A stretch of 64,000 nt of DNA from Frisingicoccus caecimuris (lineage in GTDB: Bacteria; Bacillota; Clostridia; Lachnospirales; Lachnospiraceae): assembly GCF_004340975.1 (NCBI RefSeq), contig NZ_SLXA01000005.1, positions 113,882 to 177,881 of the forward strand, read 5' to 3'. Made by a program: the position numbers and the translations under genes. The notes beneath the pieces were generated by a model. That model saw only the letters and a list, made by a program, of their open reading frames with translations, did no database searches and was not told the DNA's origin. This document shows positions 45,952-54,256 of the stretch, piece by piece. Each line of letters starts with the position of its first letter. Within the stretch, counting starts at the first letter, position 1.

Positions 45952-47370
45952 TTGGATTTTTTTAAAAAGCATCGATTTGGATGTCTGATCATTGCCGCTG
46001 TACTGTATCTTTTTGTGGGGGCGATGGCGCCTTTTGCTATATATCCGGAAATCTCGGAACAAACAAAAGCAATGGTCAGTACAGAACATTTTTTTGAAAA
46101 TACAGCTTCGGGAGACAGGGCCATGATTCTGGAGACCGGACAGAGCGCTTGGGAAGAACGTATTCGTTTAATAGATAAGGCTGAAAAAAGAATCGTACTG
46201 ACGACCTTTGACATGCGAGAAGGACAGAGTACAGAGGATGTATTGTCGGTCATCTTACACAAAGCAGATGAAGGCGTTTCAGTAAAAATACTGATCGACG
46301 GTATCAGCGTGTTTCTCAGGATGGAAGGAAGGCCCGTTTTTTATGCACTGTCTACCCATCCAAATGTGGAAATAAAGATTTATAACCCGGTGAATATTTT
46401 ATTACCCTGGCGGCTTCAGGGACGGATGCATGATAAATATATGATGGTTGACGAGAAAGCCTATCTACTTGGCGGCCGGAACAGTTTTGATTATTTTATC
46501 GGGAATTATGAAACGGAAAATAACAGTCTGGACAGGGAAGTGCTTGTTTATAACCCGGGCTCAAATGGTTCTATAAAACAGTTGGAAACCTATTTTGATT
46601 CGGTGTGGTATATGGGTATCTGCCGTCTGTTTCATGATGATTCCAGGCTGGCGGCACATCCCAGGGTAGTGGAACAACGAAAGATATTAGAAGAGCGTTA
46701 TACCTGCCTGAGAGAAAATCATCCCGAGCTGTTTGAGGATTATGACTATGCAGAGGTCACCTGTCCGGTGGATGGCGTAAAGCTGGTGACGAATCCGACA
46801 GGGATTTATGCGAAGGAGCCAGTCGTTTTTTACATCATATCCGAATTGATGAAAGGGGCGGGAGAACGTGTGGATCTGCACACGCCTTATATCGTCTGCA
46901 ATGACTATATGTATGAAAAACTGGCAGAAGTGGCGGATGACGTTCAAAATCCACGGATGGTGATTAACTCGGTGGAGAATGGAGACAATATTGTGGCCTC
47001 CAGCGACTATTTGTGGAACAAACCGTCGGTTATAGACATTGGCTTTGATCTGTATGAATATGACGGCGGAACATCGACCCATGGGAAGTCTATTGTGATC
47101 GATGATGATATCGCTATTGTCGGTTCTTACAACTTTGATTTGCGGAGCAGTTATATGGATACGGAGATGATGCTTGTTGTCAAAAGCCCGGGACTGGCTG
47201 CAGAGCTTCAGTCCAATATGGATATTCTGGAAAGGGACTGCCGTCATGTTGTGGATGCCGAAAAGGATGAAGTACCAGAGCATTTGAATGTGACAGAGCT
47301 TCCTGTGGGACAATATATGATCATGCGCCTTATCGGTCTGGTTCTTAAGCCATTTCGATTTGTTATATAG
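45952..47370 (+). CDS. Phospholipase D family protein (cardiolipin-synthase-like), membrane-anchored
   Basis: A 472-residue protein with one N-terminal membrane helix (CLIIAAVLYLFVGAMAPF) and two HKD motifs: HDKYMMVDEKAYLLGGRN and HGKSIVIDDDIAIVGSYNFD, the paired active site of PLD enzymes. Shorter hydrophobic N-terminus than Cls (one helix, not two). It may make cardiolipin or hydrolyse phospholipid outside the cell. The start is TTG with AAAAGGAG nine bases ahead. The glycosylase gene follows after 21 bases. Confidence 0.88.
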   Translation: MDFFKKHRFGCLIIAAVLYLFVGAMAPFAIYPEISEQTKAMVSTEHFFENTASGDRAMILETGQSAWEERIRLIDKAEKRIVLTTFDMREGQSTEDVLSVILHKADEGVSVKILIDGISVFLRMEGRPVFYALSTHPNVEIKIYNPVNILLPWRLQGRMHDKYMMVDEKAYLLGGRNSFDYFIGNYETENNSLDREVLVYNPGSNGSIKQLETYFDSVWYMGICRLFHDDSRLAAHPRVVEQRKILEERYTCLRENHPELFEDYDYAEVTCPVDGVKLVTNPTGIYAKEPVVFYIISELMKGAGERVDLHTPYIVCNDYMYEKLAEVADDVQNPRMVINSVENGDNIVASSDYLWNKPSVIDIGFDLYEYDGGTSTHGKSIVIDDDIAIVGSYNFDLRSSYMDTEMMLVVKSPGLAAELQSNMDILERDCRHVVDAEKDEVPEHLNVTELPVGQYMIMRLIGLVLKPFRFVI

Positions 47371-47391
47371 AGTGATTGGGAGAAAAATGAA

Positions 47392-47898
47392 ATGAAAGCA
47401 AATAAAAATTTAAATGAAGAACCGGTGCTTCATGAAATCGCTCCGGTTTATGATGAAAACTCAAAAGTGTTGATTCTTGGGAGCTTTCCATCGATTAAAT
47501 CCAGGGAGAGCGGCTTCTTTTACGGCCATCCCCAGAATCGGTTCTGGAAGGTCCTGGCGGGAATTTTAGGCATTCCTGTTCCGGTGACGATCAATGAGAA
47601 AAAGGCGATGCTTCTGGGCCATTCCATTGCAGTGTGGGATGTGATCGCTTCCTGTCGGATTACCGGTTCCAGTGACAGCAGTATCAAAGACGTGGTTCCC
47701 AATGATTTTGAAAAAATACTTTCATCTGCCTGTATTGAACGAATCTGTGCCAACGGTGCGACAGCATGGAAGCTCTATGAAAAATATGTGAAGCCATCGA
47801 CGGGGATGGATGCAGTGAAGCTGCCTTCCACAAGCCCGGCCAATGCGGCCTGGAGTTTGGAACAGTTGATCGAGTGTTGGAAAGGATATATAAAGTAA
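47392..47898 (+). CDS. DNA-deoxyinosine glycosylase (UDG superfamily, family 6)
   Basis: A 168-residue glycosylase. Motif 1 is GSFPS (30-34) with FFYGHPQNRFW (42-52), where Asn replaces the water-activating Asp of classical UDG, as in hypoxanthine-DNA glycosylases. The C-terminal motif is KLPSTSPANA. It would remove hypoxanthine arising from adenine deamination in DNA. Coupled to the PLD gene by position only. Confidence 0.88.
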   Translation: MKANKNLNEEPVLHEIAPVYDENSKVLILGSFPSIKSRESGFFYGHPQNRFWKVLAGILGIPVPVTINEKKAMLLGHSIAVWDVIASCRITGSSDSSIKDVVPNDFEKILSSACIERICANGATAWKLYEKYVKPSTGMDAVKLPSTSPANAAWSLEQLIECWKGYIK

Positions 47899-47904
47899 GA
47901 ATAA

Positions 47905-47946
47905 AAACCCTTCGGAAGTTTTCATTTCCGAAGGGTTTAAAAATTT
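47905..47946. terminator. Bidirectional terminator between the glycosylase gene and dapL
   Basis: AAACCCTTCGGAA (47905-47917, with A-run before it) pairs with TTCCGAAGGGTTT (47926-47938). It lies between two converging genes and suits both. Confidence 0.88.
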
Positions 47947-47948
47947 GT

Positions 47949-49145
47949 TTAGAATAATTTTTCAAAACGTTCCATAGCTTCTTTGGTGCTTTCATGGGTA
48001 CCGAAAGAAGTGAGCCGGAAGAAGTTCTGACCGTTCTTACCGAATCCGGCGCCAGGCGTTCCGACAACCTGAGCGTTATTCAGAAGATAGTCAAAGAAGT
48101 CCCAGGAATCCATGCCCTTCGGGCATTCAAACCAGATGTATGGGGAATTTTTACCCCCGAAGAAGCGGATGCCTTTTTTTGAAAGAACATCAGAAATGGT
48201 TTTGGCATTTTTCTGATAGTAGGCAATATTTTCACGGCACTGAGCCATACCTTCTTTTGTAAAGATGGCGGCGGCGCCTTTCTGAACAATATAAGAAGTT
48301 CCGTTAAATTTGGTTGTCTGACGGCGTTTCCACATGGCGTTTACAGACATTTCCTCGCCATTGGAAGCTTTGAATACAAGCTCCTGAGGAACAACCGTAT
48401 AACCGCAGCGGGTGCCTGTGAATCCGGCTGTTTTAGAAAGGGAGCAGAATTCAATCGCACATTTCTTAGCGCCTTCAACTGCGAAGATGCTGCGAGGCAG
48501 TTCTGGGTCTGTGATGAAAGCTTCATAAGCGGAATCGTAGAAGATCACAGCATCATTTTCAAGGGCGTAATCTACCCATGCTTTTAACTGTTCTTTGTTG
48601 TAAGCAGCGCCCGTTGGATTATTCGGGGAGCAGATGTAGATCAGATCGGCATGGACGTGTTTATCCGGCATTGGAAGGAAGTTATTTTCCGCATTGGCAT
48701 CGATATAAATAATTTCACGGCCTGTCATAACGTTGGTGTCCACATAAACCGGATATACCGGATCCGGGATAAGGACAATATTATCTTTAGCAAACAAGTC
48801 GCCAATATTTCCTGTGTCGCTCTTGGCGCCGTCGGAAATGAAGACGTCATCCGCCTGGATGGATATGCCGTTTTCAGCATAGTAATCAACAACGGCCTGA
48901 CGGAGAAAATCATAACCCTGTTCCGGACCATAGCCCTTGAAGGTTTCAGTGGAAGTCATGGCATCCACGCCTTCATGGAGCCCTGCTACAGCCAGGGGTT
49001 CTAAAGGAAGAGTAACATCGCCGATACCGAGACGGATGATTTTTTTATCCGGGTTTGCTTCGGCATATTTTGCCACACGATGGGCAATCTCCACAAAAAG
49101 ATAGCTTTCTTTCAGATTCTGATAGTTTTCATTTAATTTTGGCAT
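47949..49145 (-). CDS. dapL: LL-diaminopimelate aminotransferase
   Basis: A 398-residue class I PLP aminotransferase that makes LL-diaminopimelate directly from tetrahydrodipicolinate, the short lysine/peptidoglycan route. Pyridoxal Lys is K238 (FCSLSKTAGFTGTRCGY); other markers are SPNNPTGAAY and FYDSAYEAF and the N-terminal LGIGDVTLPL. Full length. Divergent from purO with its own consensus promoter. Confidence 0.96.
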   Translation of the reverse strand: MPKLNENYQNLKESYLFVEIAHRVAKYAEANPDKKIIRLGIGDVTLPLEPLAVAGLHEGVDAMTSTETFKGYGPEQGYDFLRQAVVDYYAENGISIQADDVFISDGAKSDTGNIGDLFAKDNIVLIPDPVYPVYVDTNVMTGREIIYIDANAENNFLPMPDKHVHADLIYICSPNNPTGAAYNKEQLKAWVDYALENDAVIFYDSAYEAFITDPELPRSIFAVEGAKKCAIEFCSLSKTAGFTGTRCGYTVVPQELVFKASNGEEMSVNAMWKRRQTTKFNGTSYIVQKGAAAIFTKEGMAQCRENIAYYQKNAKTISDVLSKKGIRFFGGKNSPYIWFECPKGMDSWDFFDYLLNNAQVVGTPGAGFGKNGQNFFRLTSFGTHESTKEAMERFEKLF

Positions 49146-49181
49146 TGTGTCGTCCCTTTCTGTAAGAAAATAATTAGCTAC

Positions 49182-49210
49182 ATTCTAGCAAATAAGTTTT
49201 TTAGTGTCAA
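49182..49210 (-). promoter_or_regulatory. Promoter of dapL
   Basis: On the minus strand TTGACA (49210-49205), 17-base spacer, TAGAAT (49187-49182). Confidence 0.75.
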
Positions 49211-49219
49211 TAAAATGAG

Positions 49220-49248
49220 TTGCCAAATATAAGTATCGATGATATAAT
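49220..49248 (+). promoter_or_regulatory. Promoter of purO-purH
   Basis: TTGCCA (49220-49225), 17-base spacer, TATAAT (49243-49248). It lies back to back with the dapL promoter. Confidence 0.75.
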
Positions 49249-49275
49249 TCAGGTGATTAATAAGGAGGAATACTG

Positions 49276-49989
49276 ATGGAAAAGTTGTCAATCGAAAAAC
49301 AGTTGAAAGCGAATGCTTATCCTGGCAGAGGAATTATTATTGGTAAGTCCGCTGACGGTACCTGTGCCGTAACGGCTTATTTTATTATGGGCCGCAGTGA
49401 AAACAGCCGTAACCGTGTCTTTGTGGAAGATGGTGACGGTATCCGCACAGAAGCCTTTGATCCGTCCAAACTGACAGATCCGAGCCTGATCATTTATGCC
49501 CCGGTACGTGTTCTTGGAAATAAGACTATTGTGACTAACGGCGATCAGACAGACACGATCTATGATCTGATGGACAAACAGCAGACCTTTGAACAGTCTC
49601 TGCGTACCAGAGAGTTCGAGCCGGACGCACCGAACTTTACACCTAGGATTTCCGGAATCATCCATCAGGATAAAGGAATTTTTAATTATGCTTTGTCCAT
49701 TTTAAAGAGCAATAACGGACGTCCGGAAGGCTGTAACCGTTATACATTTGCTTATAATAACCCATTTGATGGTGAGGGACATTTTATCCACACTTATATG
49801 GGCGACGGCAATCCATTGCCAAGTTTTGAAGGTGAACCGGAATGGGTGGATATTGAAGGAGATATCGATACATTTACCGATCGGATCTGGAACAGTCTGA
49901 ACGAAGAAAACAAAGTATCGTTGTTTGTGCGTTATATCAACCTCGAAGATGGTACTTGGGAAACACGTATTGTAAATAAAAATAAATAG
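49276..49989 (+). CDS. purO: PurO-type IMP cyclohydrolase
   Basis: A 237-residue IMP cyclohydrolase of the archaeal PurO-like family (PF07826), not the PurH N-terminal type. It closes FAICAR to IMP, the last step of purine synthesis. Conserved elements: NAYPGRGIIIG, FIMGRSENSRNRVF, YAPVRV and PRISGIIH. The stand-alone transformylase gene follows after ten bases, so the two replace the usual bifunctional PurH. GGAGGA precedes the ATG. Confidence 0.9.
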   Translation: MEKLSIEKQLKANAYPGRGIIIGKSADGTCAVTAYFIMGRSENSRNRVFVEDGDGIRTEAFDPSKLTDPSLIIYAPVRVLGNKTIVTNGDQTDTIYDLMDKQQTFEQSLRTREFEPDAPNFTPRISGIIHQDKGIFNYALSILKSNNGRPEGCNRYTFAYNNPFDGEGHFIHTYMGDGNPLPSFEGEPEWVDIEGDIDTFTDRIWNSLNEENKVSLFVRYINLEDGTWETRIVNKNK

Positions 49990-49999
49990 GAGGAACATC

Positions 50000-51175
50000 A
50001 TGAAAGAATTGGAGTTAAAGTATGGTTGTAATCCAAATCAGAAACCATCCCGTATTTATATGAATGAAGGTGAATTGCCGATTACTGTTTTAAACGGCAA
50101 GCCGGGTTATATTAATTTTCTGGATGCTTTTAATGGCTGGCAGCTTGTCAGCGAACTGAAAAAGGCTACCGGACTTCCAGCGGCAACATCTTTTAAACAT
50201 GTATCTCCGGCAGGCGCTGCGGTTGGTCTGCCAATGGACGATGTACTGAAAAAAATATACTGGGTGGACGATCTGGGTGAACTTTCACCGCTGGCCTGTG
50301 CTTATGCGAGAGCCAGGGGAGCAGACCGTATGTCTTCTTTTGGTGATTTTATTTCTCTCTCCGATGTTTGTGATGTTTCCACCGCAAAAATTATCAAAAG
50401 AGAAGTGTCCGACGGTGTGATCGCGCCGGGATATGAACCGGAAGCTCTGGAAATTTTAAAAGCAAAGAAAAAAGGCAATTACAATATCATTCAGATCGAT
50501 CCGGATTATATTCCGGCGCCGATCGAGCATAAAGAAGTGTTCGGTATTACTTTTGAACAGGGACGTAATGAACTGAAAGTGGATGATGAACTTCTTGCCA
50601 ATGTTGTTACAGAGAATAAGGAAATTCCGGAACTGGCAAAAATCGACCTGATCATTTCTCTGATCACATTAAAATATACCCAGTCTAATTCCGTTTGTTT
50701 TGCTAAAGGCGGACAGGCCATCGGTATTGGTGCAGGACAGCAGTCCAGAATTCACTGTACCCGTCTGGCTGGCAGCAAAGCCGACAACTGGTATCTGCGT
50801 CAGTGTCCGAAGGTGCTGAATCTGGAATTTGTTGATAAGATCGGACGGGCTGACAGAGATAATGCCATCGATTTATATATCGGCGAAGATTATATGGATG
50901 TTCTGGCCGATGGTGAATGGGAGAAAATCTTCAAAGTAAAACCGGAAGTCTTCACAAGAGAAGAAAAACGGGCATGGCTGGACGGCATGCAGGATGTGGC
51001 TCTTGGTTCGGATGCTTTCTTCCCATTTGGTGATAATATTGAACGTGCCCATAAGAGCGGCGTGAAGTATGTGGCTCAGCCGGGCGGTTCCATTCGTGAC
51101 GATAACGTCATTGAAACCTGTAATAAATACGGCATGGCTATGGCCTTTACAGGTATTCGTCTTTTCCATCATTAA
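50000..51175 (+). CDS. purH: AICAR transformylase (stand-alone PurH C-terminal type)
   Basis: A 391-residue protein matching the formyltransferase part of PurH only: LKYGCNPNQKPSRI at the start, the conserved SFKHVSPAGAAVG, KYTQSNSVCFAKGGQAIGIG and QPGGSIRDDNVI. It transfers a formyl group from 10-formyl-THF to AICAR. No MGS-like cyclohydrolase domain is present, which is supplied by PurO upstream. AGGAGG precedes the ATG. Terminator follows. Confidence 0.93.
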   Translation: MKELELKYGCNPNQKPSRIYMNEGELPITVLNGKPGYINFLDAFNGWQLVSELKKATGLPAATSFKHVSPAGAAVGLPMDDVLKKIYWVDDLGELSPLACAYARARGADRMSSFGDFISLSDVCDVSTAKIIKREVSDGVIAPGYEPEALEILKAKKKGNYNIIQIDPDYIPAPIEHKEVFGITFEQGRNELKVDDELLANVVTENKEIPELAKIDLIISLITLKYTQSNSVCFAKGGQAIGIGAGQQSRIHCTRLAGSKADNWYLRQCPKVLNLEFVDKIGRADRDNAIDLYIGEDYMDVLADGEWEKIFKVKPEVFTREEKRAWLDGMQDVALGSDAFFPFGDNIERAHKSGVKYVAQPGGSIRDDNVIETCNKYGMAMAFTGIRLFHH

Positions 51176-51190
51176 TTTAAGTATAGTTTC

Positions 51191-51225
51191 AGGGATGCAG
51201 CTTTTTGCTGTGTCCCTTTATTTTT
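51191..51225 (+). terminator. Terminator of purO-purH
   Basis: AGGGATGCAGC (51191-51201) pairs with GCTGTGTCCCT (51207-51217, two wobbles) followed by TTATTTTT. Confidence 0.82.
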
Positions 51226-51275
51226 GGATTCAAATATGATATGATAGGAACGATGTAATTTAGGAGGAAAAGCTT

Positions 51276-51971
51276 TTGGAAGAGAGATTTCAGAGAACAG
51301 GAATGCTGATTGGTGAAGAGGGTTTAAAGCGGTTGTCCGAGTGTCATGTGGCAATTTTTGGCATTGGCGGTGTGGGCGGTTACGTGACAGAAGCATTGGC
51401 TCGCTGTGGTATTGGAGAATTTACTTTGGTAGATAAAGATGTGGTCAGTATGTCCAATCTGAACCGTCAGATCATTGCCCTGGAATCGACAGTAGGACGA
51501 ATGAAGACCCGGGTGATGAAGGAACGAATCCGGGAGATTCATCCAGAAGCTCTGGTGCATACACGTGAAACTTTTTTTCTGCCGGAAAACAGTCATACCT
51601 TTCCTTTTGAAAATTATGATTATGTGGTCGATGCGGTCGATACGGTGACGGCTAAAATAGAAATTATTATGAAATGTCAGGAATTGAGCGTTCCTGTCAT
51701 CAGCTCAATGGGAACAGGAAACAAGATGGACCCGTCCAGACTGCAGGTGGCGGATATTTACAAGACAAGTGTCTGTCCGCTGGCTCGCGTGATGCGCCGG
51801 GAGTTAAAAAGCCGGGGTGTGAAACATCAGAAAGTGGTTTTTTCGACGGAAGAGCCTGTGGCGAATCACAGGACACCGGGAAGCATGTCCTTTGTCCCGG
51901 GAAGTGCGGGGCTTTTGATCGCTTCGGCCGTGGTGAGAGATTTACTTGCTGAGATACAGGAAAATGTGTGA
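51276..51971 (+). CDS. tcdA: tRNA threonylcarbamoyladenosine dehydratase
   Basis: A 231-residue ThiF/E1-like protein. Nucleotide motif GIGGVGG is at residues 29-35, followed by TLVDKDVVSMSNLNRQI and VVDAVDTVTAKIEI; the C-terminal part has MGTGNKMDPSRLQVADI and KTSVCPLARVMR, typical for TcdA/CsdL, which cyclises t6A37 in tRNA to ct6A. It starts with TTG, seven bases after AGGAGG. The LRR gene follows after only 11 bases. Confidence 0.92.
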   Translation: MEERFQRTGMLIGEEGLKRLSECHVAIFGIGGVGGYVTEALARCGIGEFTLVDKDVVSMSNLNRQIIALESTVGRMKTRVMKERIREIHPEALVHTRETFFLPENSHTFPFENYDYVVDAVDTVTAKIEIIMKCQELSVPVISSMGTGNKMDPSRLQVADIYKTSVCPLARVMRRELKSRGVKHQKVVFSTEEPVANHRTPGSMSFVPGSAGLLIASAVVRDLLAEIQENV

Positions 51972-51982
51972 GGAGAAGATTC

Positions 51983-52927
51983 ATGGAGTTCAAATTTGAG
52001 ATAATGACAGATGGCAGCGCCCGTCTGGTGAAGGCAGAAGGGAAGGATAAGGTTGTTTCTTTGCCGGATGTATGGAATGACCATCCGGTGACAGCCATCG
52101 GCGAATATGCTTTTTATGAACAGCGGGAAATGACGCGGATTCGTTTGCCCCGGTCAATGAAAGTGATTGGAGATCATGCCTTTGCCGAGTGTCGTTTTCT
52201 GGAACAGATTGAGTTCCCGAAAGGGACAGAGCGTATCGATGACTATGCCTTTTATAATTGTACCCGGCTGGCACGTGTCGTTTTGCCCGGAACGCTGACC
52301 CACATGGGATATGGCGCTTTTCGTAATGACTCGGATTTGAGAGACATCCATTTATATACGGTGCAGGGAATGGAAAGTCAGATTAATACGATTTTGAGTG
52401 ATACAAATTTTGAACTGACCGTCACCTTTCATTATAAGGATGGCAATGTATCCCAGCTTGTCTTTACAGATTTCTTTTATGAAGAGACGGCCAATGAGGA
52501 GGCCCGTCAGTTTAATCATAAGACCTACGGCTCAGGAAGTCTCTACCGGAACTGTATCAGCAGTACAGGTATCGATTATATGAAATATGATGAGATTTTT
52601 GAATTGACGATTCACCGGGATGAGCCGACGACAGTGATGGATCTGGCTTTGAAACGTTTGAGTTATCCATATGAGCTGGCTTCTCAGGCACGCCGATTTT
52701 ATATTGACTATTTAAAATCCATGGGAGCTCAGGTACTTTTTTATATGGTTGAGACAAAGCGGTGGTCTTTGTTTTCTCTGTTGACAGAAGGCGAGCCGCT
52801 GCCGAAGGAAATGCTGGATGCCGGGATTGAATTTGGGCAGAAGAATCAGGTACCTGAGTTTGTCAGTATGTTGATGCAGTATAAAAATGTCCATTATTCG
52901 TCGATGAAGAAAACCTTTGATTTGTAG
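51983..52927 (+). CDS. BspA-like leucine-rich-repeat protein (LRR_5), cytoplasmic
   Basis: A 314-residue protein whose N-terminal half has three to four BspA-type LRR_5 units (IGEYAFYEQREMTRIRLP, IGDHAFAECRFLEQIEFP, IDDYAFYNCTRLARVVLP, MGYGAFRNDSDLRDIHL). The C-terminal half (about 130-314) has no repeats and is not recognised. No signal peptide is present, unlike surface BspA proteins. The ATG at 51983 follows GAGGAG. It is immediately followed by the VWA and MoxR genes, so it may be a partner or adaptor for them. Confidence 0.82.
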   Translation: MEFKFEIMTDGSARLVKAEGKDKVVSLPDVWNDHPVTAIGEYAFYEQREMTRIRLPRSMKVIGDHAFAECRFLEQIEFPKGTERIDDYAFYNCTRLARVVLPGTLTHMGYGAFRNDSDLRDIHLYTVQGMESQINTILSDTNFELTVTFHYKDGNVSQLVFTDFFYEETANEEARQFNHKTYGSGSLYRNCISSTGIDYMKYDEIFELTIHRDEPTTVMDLALKRLSYPYELASQARRFYIDYLKSMGAQVLFYMVETKRWSLFSLLTEGEPLPKEMLDAGIEFGQKNQVPEFVSMLMQYKNVHYSSMKKTFDL

Positions 52928-52938
52928 GATTGTTGAAA

Positions 52939-54255
52939 ATGAATGAAATAAGAGAAAGAATCAACCGGGTCGGTCTGCAGATCCTGACAGCATCCCGGAA
53001 TGAAATTTATATGTCGATGCGTTATTTTGACATTGCGTTGAGTGCGCTGGACTATGAACTGAATCTGAGTACAAAGACCATCGGGACGGATGGGTTTAAA
53101 ATCTTGTTTAATCCGTCCTGGCTGACATCGGCCTATAAGGAATGGCCCCAGGATATCAACCGGGTCTATGTCCATATGCTCATGCACAATATTTTCCGCC
53201 ATATGACGGGACGGATGGAGCGGGATGAGCGTCTCTGGAATCTGTCCTGTGATATTTCGGCCGAATCTCTGGTGGACCGGTTTGATGCGGTCTGTGTCAA
53301 ACGGGTGGTCAGCGATGAGCGGGAAGCCTGGTATTACCGAATTGGTCAGGAGACAAAGGTTCTCAATGCCCAGTCGATTTACCGGTGGATGATGAATCAT
53401 CCGTTGTCGCCGCGGGAGTTGATGGCGGCAGAACGGATTTTTACTCTGGATGACCATTCTTTCTGGCAGGGCCAGGAGGATACGCCTGAGGGAAAGCAGA
53501 GACAGCAGGAAAACGATAATAAGTGGAAAGATATCAGCGAGAAGATGAAGACCAACCTCTCCACCTTTTCAAAGAGTATGGGCGAGAAGGCTGGAGATCT
53601 GCTTCTCCAAATGGAAATCAGTCTGCATGAAACTTATGATTATCGGAAGTTTTTAAGAAAGTTTGCTGTGGTGAATGAGGAAATTAAGCTGGACTTGGAC
53701 AGCTTTGATTATATATTTTATACTTACGGTCTGAACACCTATGGCAATGTGCCGCTGGTGGAACCGCTGGAATATAAGGAGTCGGAAAAAATACAGGAGT
53801 TGGCGATTATCGTGGATACATCCGAATCCTGCGGTGATGAAATACTGAAACGGTTTTTCCATGAAACTTTTCAGATTCTTCACAGTATGGACAGTTTCTT
53901 TAAGAACATGAATCTGCATATTGTCCAGTGCGATTCCAAGGTCCAGATGGATATGAAGATTCAAAATGAAGAAGAATTGAAAGAATGTATGAAGCATCTT
54001 GTTATCCGGGGCCGCGGCGGGACGAATTTTAAAGCGGGTATTTCCTATGTGGAAAAGCTTGTGCAGGATGGCGAATTCCGAAATCTGAAAGGGGTTCTTT
54101 ATTTTACCGATGGTTATGGTGAGTTTCCGGCAAAGAAACCGGGATTTGACACCGCATTTATATTTGTCAAAGAAGACTACACGGATATCAAGGTTCCGGC
54201 CTGGGCGATGAAGGTAATCCTTGAACCGGATGATATATTAACATGGAGTGAGTAA
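52939..54255 (+). CDS. VWA-like protein with degenerate metallopeptidase domain (DUF2201-like)
   Basis: A protein of about 438 residues. The N-terminal half resembles the DUF2201/predicted metallopeptidase fold, but the expected HExxH reads HMLMH (YVHMLMHNIFRHMTG), so the catalytic Glu is replaced by Met. The C-terminal half is a VWA-like domain with the metal-site motif DTSES (IIVDTSESCGDE), a Thr in RGRGGTNFKAG and the Asp of YFTDGYGEFP. ATG 52939 is preferred to the TTG codons just upstream. Next to a MoxR ATPase, which commonly acts with VWA partners. Function unknown. Confidence 0.82.
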   Translation: MNEIRERINRVGLQILTASRNEIYMSMRYFDIALSALDYELNLSTKTIGTDGFKILFNPSWLTSAYKEWPQDINRVYVHMLMHNIFRHMTGRMERDERLWNLSCDISAESLVDRFDAVCVKRVVSDEREAWYYRIGQETKVLNAQSIYRWMMNHPLSPRELMAAERIFTLDDHSFWQGQEDTPEGKQRQQENDNKWKDISEKMKTNLSTFSKSMGEKAGDLLLQMEISLHETYDYRKFLRKFAVVNEEIKLDLDSFDYIFYTYGLNTYGNVPLVEPLEYKESEKIQELAIIVDTSESCGDEILKRFFHETFQILHSMDSFFKNMNLHIVQCDSKVQMDMKIQNEEELKECMKHLVIRGRGGTNFKAGISYVEKLVQDGEFRNLKGVLYFTDGYGEFPAKKPGFDTAFIFVKEDYTDIKVPAWAMKVILEPDDILTWSE

Positions 54256-54256
54256 A

